Positions 32,972 through 41,298 of a DNA stretch of 64,000 nucleotides are shown in pieces. Source of the DNA: Candidatus Nomurabacteria bacterium (GTDB lineage Bacteria; Patescibacteria; Paceibacteria; UBA9973); NCBI GenBank assembly GCA_023267435.1, contig JAHFNH010000003.1, forward strand, positions 1-64,000, written 5' to 3'. The notes beneath the pieces were generated by a model. The model made no database searches and was not told the DNA's origin. It saw only the letters and a list, made by a program, of their open reading frames with translations. The translations under genes were made by a program, and so were the position numbers. Each line of letters starts with the position of its first letter. The first letter of the stretch is position 1.

Positions 32972-33889
32972 TTATTTATTTAAATATTTGCGAACTGCCA
33001 GAGATGAAGAAACTACTCCAAGCAAAACTCCTGATAATAGGATAATTGCGAAAATTTGGAAGAAATTCGAAATGTAATAATCATACAAATTGATTCCAAG
33101 AAAATCAGTCATATTGCGGCTAAACCAAACAGTCAGAGGAACAAAAATAACCAAAGTCACGAGTGTCGCGATAATTCCATAAATAGCTCCTTCGATCATA
33201 AAGGGTCCGCGAACGCGCATCTTACTGGCTCCAACCAAACGCATCACGCCTATTTCCTCTCTGGAGAAGAAGATGGTAAGGCGAATAGTATTGAAAGTAA
33301 TAACTATTGAAATAAGAACTAAAATAAGGGTTACTAAGAATCCAAGTTTTTGTGCACCGGAGATTATCGAATTCAATCTTTCGATCACGAGTTTGTTTTG
33401 GTGATAATTCACCTTGTCTATGATTGAGGCCGAACCCAGAACTAAAGCGTTGTCTGATTTCAAGAAATTCGCAATACTTTCATACTGAGAAACTTCTTTT
33501 GCTTTCACATTCAAATATGCACCGAGAGGATTATCTTTTATTTCATCAAGAGCTTGGATTGTTGGATAATCGTCAGAATGCCTGTCGCGGAAAAGTTTCA
33601 ATGCTTCTGCATCACTCGTGTATGTGACACTCGCAACTTCGGGCAAATTCTCCAATGAGGATTTCAAAGCTAAAATTTTATCTTCCGAAGCACCAGTAGT
33701 GAAATAAATCGTCACGTCCACTTTGTCTTTAATCTGATCGAGAGAATAATGCAAAACCGCTTGCAAGAAAATAAGCGATGCGATGACAGAGAGAGTGATA
33801 GTCACGACTAGAACAGCCGCCCATGACACGATGCCATTTCTTTTAAAGTTTACCGCTCCGGCTTTTATAATTCTTTTTAGTCCAGTCAT
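32972..33889 (-). CDS. ftsX: Cell-division ABC transporter permease FtsX
   Basis: The 305-aa protein has the FtsX topology: a first membrane helix (about 22-44), a large outside domain (about 45-170; DVTIYFTTGASEDKI, YTSDAEALKLFRD), then three helices (about 178-200, 228-250, 272-295) with FSREEIGVMRLVGASK. With FtsE it relays division signals to peptidoglycan hydrolases. No EnvC- or RipC-type partner is adjacent; the mltG transglycosylase is elsewhere in the window. Confidence 0.94.
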   Translation of the reverse strand: MTGLKRIIKAGAVNFKRNGIVSWAAVLVVTITLSVIASLIFLQAVLHYSLDQIKDKVDVTIYFTTGASEDKILALKSSLENLPEVASVTYTSDAEALKLFRDRHSDDYPTIQALDEIKDNPLGAYLNVKAKEVSQYESIANFLKSDNALVLGSASIIDKVNYHQNKLVIERLNSIISGAQKLGFLVTLILVLISIVITFNTIRLTIFFSREEIGVMRLVGASKMRVRGPFMIEGAIYGIIATLVTLVIFVPLTVWFSRNMTDFLGINLYDYYISNFFQIFAIILLSGVLLGVVSSSLAVRKYLNK

Positions 33890-33912
33890 AAAAATTATTG
33901 TAACATATTTTA

Positions 33913-34593
33913 CTAAATCACATACTTACCATCTTTGTCGTCTCTTACGACCTTGCCTTTTTCTAATGTGATAACTCTCTTGCCTATCGAATCAATAACT
34001 CCGCGATTGTGCGTGGTTAAAATGACAGTCGTGCCGAGGTCATTTATCTTTTTTAAAATCTGTATCACTTCATAAGTATTGATCGGGTCCAAGTTTCCAG
34101 TCGGCTCATCGGCAATGATTAATTCCGGCTGGTTGATGATGGCACGAGCTATAGCAAGTCTTTGTTGTTCCCCTCCGGACATCTGGTGCGGGAAATGAAA
34201 AATACGACTGCCTAAATCAACGAGTTCCAACACGTGAGGAACATCACTAGCTATCTCTTCGTCGGACTTTCCGGCGGCTTCCATCGCAAAAGCAATATTT
34301 TCATAAGCAGTCTTGTTTGGCAATAATTTAAAATCCTGAAAAACAGCGCCGATTTTTCTTCTGAGTTTATTTAAATCACCACTTCTTAATTTATGCACAT
34401 CGACAGACTCAAAAAATACCGTACCTTCTGTCGGCTTGTCGTCTGCTAGAATCATTTTTATGAGAGTGGTCTTGCCTGCACCTGAGTGTCCAACAATAGA
34501 AACGAATTCCCCTGCTGTGACTGTTAAATTCACATCTTCCAGCGCTACTGAATCCCTGTTATAAATTTTTGAAACATTATTGAAATAAATCAC
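33913..34593 (-). CDS. ftsE: Cell-division ATP-binding protein FtsE
   Basis: The 226-aa ABC ATPase has Walker A GHSGAGKTT, Q loop in FQDFKLLPNKT, signature MSGGEQQRLAIARA, Walker B LIIADEPTGNLD and the H-loop LTTHN. It starts at GTG (MIYFNNVSKIYNRD); a TACTAT box 6 nt upstream supports this start. It heads ftsE-ftsX-pyrG. Confidence 0.95.
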   Translation of the reverse strand: MIYFNNVSKIYNRDSVALEDVNLTVTAGEFVSIVGHSGAGKTTLIKMILADDKPTEGTVFFESVDVHKLRSGDLNKLRRKIGAVFQDFKLLPNKTAYENIAFAMEAAGKSDEEIASDVPHVLELVDLGSRIFHFPHQMSGGEQQRLAIARAIINQPELIIADEPTGNLDPINTYEVIQILKKINDLGTTVILTTHNRGVIDSIGKRVITLEKGKVVRDDKDGKYVI

Positions 34594-34599
34594 TTTCTA

Positions 34600-34608
34600 A
34601 TAGTATCA
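34600..34608 (-). promoter_or_regulatory. Extended -10 box of ftsE (leaderless GTG start predicted)
   Basis: TGATACTAT on the minus strand ends 6 nt before the GTG at 34593. Confidence 0.55.
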
Positions 34609-34709
34609 CAAACCCCTCTCAGCTTCAACGCAATTTGACAAAATCTTTTAAGGTGTTATCTTTTAACTAGAAATAAATCGAAGTCTAATCTTTAAAAACA
34701 AAATAAACA

Positions 34710-35558
34710 ATGAAAACAACTATGAAAATTGCCTTGGCCTGCTTTATTGGAGCAGTTATGGGCACACTCATCTCTTTAGAAATGAATAAAATGCTGTGGT
34801 GGGTCGGAGCTATCGCAGGAGGAGTCATCGGATACTTTATCTATGACATCGAACAAGTAATTAAAGCAATTCCAAAGACATGGGAATACGCTAAAGAAAA
34901 TAAAAATAAGTTCTCTTGCACTTTAGTAAAAATTATTAAAAATATAATTATTGCGATTTTCTGCGTTACTGCAGTACTTATTGTTCCATTCATTTGGTTA
35001 GGGTACATTGATAATTATTTTTGGAATATCTTTCATATGCCAAAAATATCGCTTATACATGATGATATTTTTGTGTTATTACCTATTCTGTTTATATATT
35101 ATGCAATGGCACTAATTAATTTCTTAATTTTGATTTATTCCGCTAAAGATATTTTAGTAGAAAATGATAAATGTCTTAAAAAGATGAAACTATTGGGAAT
35201 AATAAATAAAGCAAAAAATAGCAACATATTTAAAATATTTGCGCTTTTATCTTCTCAACTGATTGCTTTTGGTTGGATAATATTTTGGCTTTATAAGGGA
35301 TTTACAGCAGTGCCTGAAGCAACAAAAGAAGCGTTTAATGTTTCCACTGAATTTTTAGGAAAATTCATTAAGAAATTATTTCTTCTTATTCATTCTCAGG
35401 CGCGATTGATTTGCGGAGTTGATTCATTATTCGGTACTGTTATCGGATATTTCTTTTTCCATGATCCAATCATGGGCGGAATTGCCGGTGCAATACTCGG
35501 AGTGTTCAATTACTGGATTGTTTCAATCAAAATACTGAAACTTGAACCAAAGTTGTAG
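34710..35558 (+). CDS. Hypothetical multi-pass membrane protein
   Basis: The 282-aa protein has about seven membrane segments. The N-terminal hairpin (about 6-45, GxxMGTL..GAIAGGVIGYF) and the C-terminal hairpin (about 238-275, LFGTVIGYFFF..GGIAGAILGVF) look like duplicated Gly-rich glycine-zipper units facing a central four-helix part. No family recognised. It is monocistronic with TTGACA near 34635, a leader of about 55 nt and a terminator downstream. Confidence 0.6.
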   Translation: MKTTMKIALACFIGAVMGTLISLEMNKMLWWVGAIAGGVIGYFIYDIEQVIKAIPKTWEYAKENKNKFSCTLVKIIKNIIIAIFCVTAVLIVPFIWLGYIDNYFWNIFHMPKISLIHDDIFVLLPILFIYYAMALINFLILIYSAKDILVENDKCLKKMKLLGIINKAKNSNIFKIFALLSSQLIAFGWIIFWLYKGFTAVPEATKEAFNVSTEFLGKFIKKLFLLIHSQARLICGVDSLFGTVIGYFFFHDPIMGGIAGAILGVFNYWIVSIKILKLEPKL

Positions 35559-35575
35559 AAATGACTTTCAATTTA

Positions 35576-35606
35576 AAAAGCCCTTACAAAAAATGTAAGG
35601 GCTTTT
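35576..35606. terminator. Bidirectional terminator
   Basis: AAAAGCCCTTACA and its complement, with a 5-nt loop and T runs on both strands. It lies between the 34710 gene and the convergent prfB. Confidence 0.9.
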
Positions 35607-35610
35607 AATT

Positions 35611-36504
35611 TTACAATTTTTTCTCAGCTTCAATGAATAAATCTAGGTCGCCGTCTAAAACTGCATCTACATTTGAGGTTTCGGCTTCTGTCCTGTGGTC
35701 TTTGACCATTTTATATGGATGCAAGACATATGAACGGATTTGACTACCCCATTCTATATCTGTTCCCTTGGAAATCTTCATACTTTCTTCAACTGTCTTT
35801 TTTTCTTCTTCTGCTTTCTTGAAAATTTTTGCACGAAGCATATTCATAGCTGTCTCTCTATTGGCTTCTTGGGAGCGCTCGCCTGAAGCATGTGTTGAAA
35901 TACCAGTTGGAATATGAACGATGCGGACAGCTGTCTCTCTTTTGTTTACATTCTGCCCACCCGGTCCGCCAGACTTTGCAAATTCTATTTTTAAATCTTT
36001 TTCCGGAATGACAAAATCTTTTTCTTCCAATTTTGAAAACTTCGGCAATACTTCCACCAACGAAAAAGAAGTGTGACGCATTTGCTTCGCGTTAAATGGA
36101 GAGATGCGCACCAGGCGATGCACACCTGATTCATTTTTCAAATTTCCATAAGCATTCTTCCCTGCCATCTCAAAAGAAACATTTCTGTATCCGCCGTGAT
36201 CATTCTTATGTTCGTGAATAAAAGAAATTCCCCAGCCTTTCCTGTCTGCATACTTCATATACATATCGAGGAGTATTCGTGAAAAATCTTCCGCATCATC
36301 CCCGCCCGCTCCGGAAATAATGGTAACAATCGCATTGCCCTTGTCATACTTTCCCAAACCTTCTTTTTTATCTTTCAAATCTGCCAATTCTTTTATCGTC
36401 GCCTGCGCACGAACCTTATCACTCCAAAAATCCGGACCGGCAATAACACCCTCCAGCTCCTTTATCTTTTCATCTATTAAATTAGCATTTAAATCTTCAG
36501 CCAT
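35611..36504 (-). CDS. prfB: Peptide chain release factor 2, N-terminally shortened
   Basis: The 297-aa protein has the RF2 stop-codon recognition motif SPF in VRISPFNAKQMRHTSF and the catalytic GGQ in SGGPGGQNVNKRETAVR. It releases peptides at UGA and UAA. E. coli RF2 is 365 aa; most of the helical domain 1 is missing. The start is credible because TGCTATAAT ends 6 nt before it, and there is no programmed frameshift site upstream. Presence of RF2 argues against UGA recoding. Confidence 0.95.
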   Translation of the reverse strand: MAEDLNANLIDEKIKELEGVIAGPDFWSDKVRAQATIKELADLKDKKEGLGKYDKGNAIVTIISGAGGDDAEDFSRILLDMYMKYADRKGWGISFIHEHKNDHGGYRNVSFEMAGKNAYGNLKNESGVHRLVRISPFNAKQMRHTSFSLVEVLPKFSKLEEKDFVIPEKDLKIEFAKSGGPGGQNVNKRETAVRIVHIPTGISTHASGERSQEANRETAMNMLRAKIFKKAEEEKKTVEESMKISKGTDIEWGSQIRSYVLHPYKMVKDHRTEAETSNVDAVLDGDLDLFIEAEKKL

Positions 36505-36510
36505 AGTGAG

Positions 36511-36519
36511 ATTATAGCA
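36511..36519 (-). promoter_or_regulatory. Extended -10 box of prfB (leaderless start predicted)
   Basis: TGCTATAAT on the minus strand ends 6 nt before ATG 36504. Confidence 0.65.
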
Positions 36520-36537
36520 GAAATTAAAGACTTACTA

Positions 36538-36546
36538 TGTTATAAT
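36538..36546 (+). promoter_or_regulatory. Extended -10 box of the DMT permease gene (leaderless start predicted)
   Basis: TGTTATAAT ends 6 nt before ATG 36553. It lies back to back with the prfB promoter; the two -10 boxes are only 21 bp apart. Confidence 0.65.
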
Positions 36547-36552
36547 TCCCCC

Positions 36553-37473
36553 ATGCATGGATACAGTTGGCTTCTTATCGCTTCTATCGCTCCGCTCTTA
36601 TGGGCCACAGCGAACCATATAGACAAATACCTTATTACCAAATTTGGTGTTGGAATCGGCACCAAGGGTCTAATAATTTTTTCTTGTCTTCTTTCTTCAA
36701 TAACAGTGATTGTTGTATCTTTTTTTCTACCTAAAACACACATTCTCGCTTTTCCTACTTTAAATATAATCGTTCTTATAACAACTGGAATTTTATGGTC
36801 TTTGGGAATTTTATTTTATCTTTTTGCATTAGGAGAAGATGAAACTTCTTTTGTTGTAGCCATGTTTCAACTCATTCCCGTTTTTGCTTTTATAATGGGA
36901 TTTTTATTTTTAGGAGAAACTATATCGATCAGACAAATCATCGGCGCGTTAATAATAATACTAGGGGGCATTCTTGTTTCATTAAACTTCAATGAAAAAT
37001 TTAAATTCAAAAAGAAACTTTTTATACTCATGGTTTCTTCATCTTTTGTAATAGCTCTTTCTCAAATTCTTTTTAAATTCGCCGCACTTGATAATTTCAA
37101 GGGAGCAATGTTTTGGCAATATACTGGAACATTATTACTTGGATTAATATTCTTATGTCTACCTTCTTTCAAAAAAGAATTCTTTTCTGTCTTTAAGAAC
37201 AATCTGACTGGCAAAATATTTTTTTGGAGTGTTATGGTTGAAATCCTAACTTTAATCGGAAATTCACTTGTTTCTTTTTCCGTATTAATAGCGCCAGTAG
37301 CGATGGTTCTATTGGTCGAATCTTTCCAACCAGCACTCTCTTTTATTTTAGCTATAATTATCACGATCTTCATACCAACTTTTGCAAAAGAAGACCTAAG
37401 TCCAAAAATTCTGTTCCAGAAAATAACAGCTATAGCCATCGTACTTATCGGCAGTGCTATTTTATTTCTATAA
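36553..37473 (+). CDS. EamA/DMT-superfamily permease
   Basis: The 306-aa protein has ten predicted membrane helices in two EamA repeats of about 140 aa; LFLGETISIRQIIGALIIILGG closes the first, and the second ends IAIVLIGSAILFL. Such proteins export or import small metabolites, often amino acids or nucleotides; the substrate is unknown. A downstream gene starts 25 bases later. Confidence 0.85.
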   Translation: MHGYSWLLIASIAPLLWATANHIDKYLITKFGVGIGTKGLIIFSCLLSSITVIVVSFFLPKTHILAFPTLNIIVLITTGILWSLGILFYLFALGEDETSFVVAMFQLIPVFAFIMGFLFLGETISIRQIIGALIIILGGILVSLNFNEKFKFKKKLFILMVSSSFVIALSQILFKFAALDNFKGAMFWQYTGTLLLGLIFLCLPSFKKEFFSVFKNNLTGKIFFWSVMVEILTLIGNSLVSFSVLIAPVAMVLLVESFQPALSFILAIIITIFIPTFAKEDLSPKILFQKITAIAIVLIGSAILFL

Positions 37474-37498
37474 AAAATAAGGTAAAATTAACATTGTC

Positions 37499-37879
37499 AT
37501 GGAAAACGAACAAAAAACAAAAAACAATAGCTTATTAATAAAAGCATTGATAGCCTGTTGCGTTATTTCTGTTATCACTTCATTCTATTTTTTTTATTAC
37601 AAAAAAGATTTTAATTTCATAGTGGAAGTTTCTTGCGATAAATCGCAAGAAACATGTTTTGAACGTGACTGTTCCAATCCTGATGACTGTCCCCCAAACG
37701 GACTTTCTGATTTCAAAAGATACAGTCTAAATGCGAACGACTTTAAATCGTGTCAAAACGAAGATTGCACTACTGTATGTGAAAATGGAGAAATAAAATG
37801 CACACCAGTAGAGTGTACTGAAAATCCTGACACTGGAGAAACTTGTGTATCTCCTCAATCTTCTGAGAGCGTCCAATAA
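37499..37879 (+). CDS. Small membrane-anchored cysteine-rich protein
   Basis: The 126-aa protein has one membrane segment (about 13-33) and an outside domain with 12 cysteines, several in CxxxC or DC..DC spacing (ERDCSNPDDC, NEDCTTVCENGEIKC). Function unknown; secreted disulfide-rich. A 26-bp near-perfect palindrome (37628-37653) lies inside the gene and encodes SCDKSQET. Confidence 0.6.
   Translation: MENEQKTKNNSLLIKALIACCVISVITSFYFFYYKKDFNFIVEVSCDKSQETCFERDCSNPDDCPPNGLSDFKRYSLNANDFKSCQNEDCTTVCENGEIKCTPVECTENPDTGETCVSPQSSESVQ
37628..37653. repeat. 26-bp palindrome inside a CDS
   Basis: GTTTCTTGCGAT and ATCGCAAGAAAC are perfect inverted arms around a 2-base centre. It is in frame in the 37499 gene. 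Confidence 0.7.
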
Positions 37880-37883
37880 AATT

Positions 37884-38714
37884 ATGATAAAAATCGGTGA
37901 TTATGAAAAAATAATGTCAGACAGAAACTTGTTTAATCAAGTTATTTACACTCCTCTTTCAGACGCATTACGTCTTTTAGATGAAAGAAGTAAAGATGCT
38001 GATCTTGTACTGAAAGTAAAAAAACTTCTTGATAATGATATTCCGGAAGTATTTAAAGATAATAAAAAATATGCTGTTCTCTTTAGACAAGTTGCAACAC
38101 CTAATTATGAAACCAAAAGATTTATAGCTTTAGCCAAAGAAAATAATTTACACCCCATAATTTTCGAATATCATGATGATATCTTTTCTCCAGACAATAA
38201 TGAGTTTAAATACTCTTTAGGAAAACTACCAATACATAAAACCATAAAAGACAAACCTGCCTTAGACCTTAAAGAATATATTAATATTGTTGATTTCAAT
38301 TTACATAAAGGCAAAAAAATAAGAGAAGTTTTAACAATATGGTCTGAACCTCTTATTGATTTTCATAAATTACTGTTCAATGATCATTTTAAAAATGAAA
38401 TAATAACAGTATGGAATGCTTCAGACTGGTATAAAAATAAGGGTGCAACTGCACGTGATTATTATAAATTCTTTTTTCTTTTTTTTATTTACCATGGAAT
38501 TCTTTTTGAAAACTTTTTATCATCAAAAGACACTGAGGGTGATTTCACTAAAAATATAGTATTGCCGGCCATTGAAGAAGTTATGAATATGACAGGAGTA
38601 AAACCACTTATAGTACCAATTGAACCAATTGACAGTGAACTAGACGAATATTGGGTATATCACAGTCCAAACGTAAGACAATTTATAAATGATTATATAA
38701 AAAATAAGAAATAA
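37884..38714 (+). CDS. Hypothetical protein in histidine kinase operon
   Basis: From ATG 37884 the protein is 276 aa (an alternative start is 37914). It is soluble, with alternating alpha/beta character, containing FRQVATPNYETKRFIALAKE and PIIFEYHDDIF near the middle and a Trp-rich stretch. No motif recognised. It ends one base before the histidine kinase ATG, so the pair is probably functionally linked. Confidence 0.65.
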   Translation: MIKIGDYEKIMSDRNLFNQVIYTPLSDALRLLDERSKDADLVLKVKKLLDNDIPEVFKDNKKYAVLFRQVATPNYETKRFIALAKENNLHPIIFEYHDDIFSPDNNEFKYSLGKLPIHKTIKDKPALDLKEYINIVDFNLHKGKKIREVLTIWSEPLIDFHKLLFNDHFKNEIITVWNASDWYKNKGATARDYYKFFFLFFIYHGILFENFLSSKDTEGDFTKNIVLPAIEEVMNMTGVKPLIVPIEPIDSELDEYWVYHSPNVRQFINDYIKNKK

Positions 38715-38715
38715 G

Positions 38716-40332
38716 ATGCACACTCAAATAGACACAATTATAAACACATGCTATGCAACAACTAACACATCAAGACAAATAGCTTTTTATTCACATTTAA
38801 TTCCAGTAATATTTTCACTAGCACTAGCTATTCTAGTGTTCGTTAAATCTAAACGTATCTTACTTTCAAAAATTTTCCTTGCCTTTGTTTCGATGTTCTC
38901 ACTTTGGCTTATAGGTGACTTGATTCTTTGGACACAAAATAATTATTTTCTTCAGTATGCCTCGTGGGCACCACTTGATTATATTGAAATAGTATTTTAT
39001 GTACTCGGACTTTATTTTGCAATTTCTTTCGTTAAAGGATCCACAATTCCAAAACTTTCTAAAATTTTTCTATTTATTCTTACTCTTCCTCCACTTTTTA
39101 TTACCTTATCAAAACAATCAGTTAATGGCTTTAATTACCCTGTTTGCGAAGCGTTCAACAATAACTTTTTAGGTAACTATAAACTTGCAGTAGAAGGTTT
39201 TATTCTAATAATTCTTCTAATTTATATAGTAATTCCTTTTATAAAAAAACTATCACCTGAAAAGAAAAAAGCTGATTTAATTGTACTTGGTTCCATGTTT
39301 TTATTCCTTTCAATATTTGGAGTAACAGAATATTTTGCTTCAATCACAGGAAATTATGAGATGAACTTATATAGTTTATTTGTAATACCTATTTTTCTTT
39401 TTGCTATGATCTACTCCGTTTTTGATTTGGATATTTTTAATTTCAAAATCCTTGGAACACATTATTTAGTTGTGGGATTCTTAGTGTTAACAGGTATGCA
39501 AGTATTCTTTATCAAAGGTGGAGTTGATGGGTTACTTACTGGAATAACAGTATTATTTGCAGCAGGGCTTAGTGTTATTCTATTTAGAAATCTGAAAAAA
39601 GAATCTGACCAACGTATACTTATCGAACACTTAGCCGATCAACGAGAAAGTTTCATTCACTTCTTGAGTCACGAGGTCAAGGGAATCTTGGGAAAAAATA
39701 AAAACATGTTTGCTATGATATTGGAAAAAGATCCAAACACGACAGCAGAACAAATAGACTCTTTCATTAAGAGATCTTCTGTCGACACTAATGGAGCTAT
39801 CGATATGGTTGAAAATATTCTTCGCTCTAATGATTTTAAAAATGGAAAAGTTTCTATGGATATGAAACCTTTCGACATGAAAGCATCCGTACTGGACGCA
39901 TTAAATAGTTTGAAATTTGATATTGAAACAAAAGGACTCACTGTAAAAACAACTATAGATGAAAAACAAGATTACACAGTTTTGGGAGATAAAGAAAATA
40001 TAACCAAACACGTCATACGCAATCTTATAGACAACGCTATCCGCTACACTCCAAAAGGTGATATTACTATTTTTCTATCAAAAAATGGAAATAAGGTTTT
40101 GTTCTCCGTAAAAGATACTGGCGTGGGTATTACTCCAGAAGATATGTCAAAACTATTCACTGAAGGCGGACGCGGTAAAGACTCAATCAAGGTTAATGTG
40201 CACAGTACTGGTTACGGGTTATTCTTCGCTAAAGGGATGGTAGAAGCTCACAATGGAAGAGTTTGGGCTGAATCAGAAGGTGCAGGTAAAGGCACCACTT
40301 TCCTACTAGAGTTGCCAGCATATTCGGCATAG
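38716..40332 (+). CDS. Histidine kinase with N-terminal 7TM-type sensor region
   Basis: The 538-aa protein has seven to nine membrane helices (about 22-290) like the histidine-kinase 7TM N-terminal region. A HisKA-type segment follows with the acceptor His in FIHFLSHEVKG, then HATPase_c with NLIDNAIRYTPKGD, VKDTGVGITPEDM and STGYGLFFAKGMVEAHNG. No response regulator is adjacent. The H box FLSHEVKGIL differs from the usual HELRTP and is typical of CPR kinases I would call orphan (inference). Confidence 0.9.
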   Translation: MHTQIDTIINTCYATTNTSRQIAFYSHLIPVIFSLALAILVFVKSKRILLSKIFLAFVSMFSLWLIGDLILWTQNNYFLQYASWAPLDYIEIVFYVLGLYFAISFVKGSTIPKLSKIFLFILTLPPLFITLSKQSVNGFNYPVCEAFNNNFLGNYKLAVEGFILIILLIYIVIPFIKKLSPEKKKADLIVLGSMFLFLSIFGVTEYFASITGNYEMNLYSLFVIPIFLFAMIYSVFDLDIFNFKILGTHYLVVGFLVLTGMQVFFIKGGVDGLLTGITVLFAAGLSVILFRNLKKESDQRILIEHLADQRESFIHFLSHEVKGILGKNKNMFAMILEKDPNTTAEQIDSFIKRSSVDTNGAIDMVENILRSNDFKNGKVSMDMKPFDMKASVLDALNSLKFDIETKGLTVKTTIDEKQDYTVLGDKENITKHVIRNLIDNAIRYTPKGDITIFLSKNGNKVLFSVKDTGVGITPEDMSKLFTEGGRGKDSIKVNVHSTGYGLFFAKGMVEAHNGRVWAESEGAGKGTTFLLELPAYSA

Positions 40333-40386
40333 ATATATTGTTTCAAATTTAAACTAAGATAAAATTTTTAGAGCCCTAAAGGACTT

Positions 40387-40412
40387 CATTTAGTAAAATG
40401 ACCTACTGGGTC
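40387..40412. repeat. Family C tandem-hairpin element near tRNA-Thr
   Basis: CATTT-AGTA-AAATG then ACC-TACTG-GGT(C). It matches 17404-17428 with the loops identical and the first stem changed on both sides. A further GTTT-AGTA-AAAC hairpin follows at 40424-40435. Confidence 0.65.
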
Positions 40413-40448
40413 GATTTTCTAAAGTTTAGTAAAACTAAGTAAATCGGG

Positions 40449-40519
40449 AGCCGAGAGTGGGAATCGGACCCACGTTCCTACTTTACGAAAGTAGTGTTCT
40501 ACCACTGAACTATATCGGC
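40449..40519 (-). tRNA. tRNA-Thr (CGT)
   Basis: Minus-strand cloverleaf: acceptor GCCGATA/TCTCGGC with one A-C type mismatch at the sixth pair, D stem GTTC/GAAC, anticodon stem CTACT/AGTAG with loop TTCGTAA (anticodon CGT), T stem GTGGG/CCCAC. The T loop is TCCGATT, so position 55 is C rather than the near-universal U. CCA not encoded. Confidence 0.9.
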
Positions 40520-40594
40520 TTATTCTTAATTCTCAAACAAAGAAAAGTATACACCAATTAAATAATTGTTGCATTTAAACTATTAATTAAAAAA

Positions 40595-41206
40595 TTATTC
40601 TTTATCGGCAAATACTACAAGTCTATAAGGACGGCCTTTCTTCACACTATTCCAAATCCCCTCACAAGTAACAAGATTCAGGTGTGCCTTTCCATCGGTT
40701 GAACCGAATACATCTGAAGCATCTGCGTTGGCATCATATTTTCTACTTTCTCGTACAACAAAAGAAATAGTTGCACCCTTATCATCTTCGACGATAATTT
40801 TGTCTCCATTTTTTAATTTATATAAATTATCGAATACCGCTGGAATGCTGTTTTTCCAACCGAAGTGCCCGGCGATAACAGCACTGCCATTATCGCCAGG
40901 ATGTGGTCCCAGGTCGAACCAAGCGACATTATCTGGACCCTTTGGCACTTCCATCGCCCCATCAGAAGTAAGACCCACATCTTCAACAACAGCATCGACA
41001 TTAATATTCGGAATCTTTAGACGCACTGGCAACCCAAAATTATCTTTCCCCTGTCCCAAAGGAATAGTGGTTTTTACAACAAGCGGAATCAAACTAGTAT
41101 GAGTTGAATCTTTAAAGAAAAGAAATAAAAATAAACCCAAGAAAATAAAGAATCCCAGAAAAATAATTATTAATATTCTTTTTGATAAATTTTTTGATAA
41201 ATTCAT
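40595..41206 (-). CDS. Sortase (class D/E/F-like)
   Basis: The 203-aa protein has an N-terminal membrane anchor (about 10-30) and the sortase barrel with the catalytic His in IAGHFGW, Cys in LVTCEG and Arg in GRPYRLVVFA. It cleaves LPXTG-like signals and joins proteins to the cell surface. The gene directly upstream on the same strand encodes an LPKTG protein, its likely substrate. Confidence 0.93.
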   Translation of the reverse strand: MNLSKNLSKRILIIIFLGFFIFLGLFLFLFFKDSTHTSLIPLVVKTTIPLGQGKDNFGLPVRLKIPNINVDAVVEDVGLTSDGAMEVPKGPDNVAWFDLGPHPGDNGSAVIAGHFGWKNSIPAVFDNLYKLKNGDKIIVEDDKGATISFVVRESRKYDANADASDVFGSTDGKAHLNLVTCEGIWNSVKKGRPYRLVVFADKE

Positions 41207-41215
41207 ATATAACCT

Positions 41216-41248
41216 AAAGAGTCAGCCCAAGATTGGTCTGACTCTTTT
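41216..41248 (-). terminator. Hairpin between surface protein and sortase genes
   Basis: AAAGAGTCAG and its complement enclose a 13-nt loop. On the minus strand only a short T run follows, so readthrough into the sortase gene is possible. Confidence 0.55.
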
Positions 41249-41298
41249 TACTTTAAAAACAGTGTAAAAATATTCGTTAACCTATCTTAATAGAGAAA

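Noticed and set aside
35611..36504. UGA recoding, as in some CPR lineages
   Set aside because: RF2 is encoded, UGA is used as a normal stop in the window, and no in-frame UGA interrupts conserved genes.
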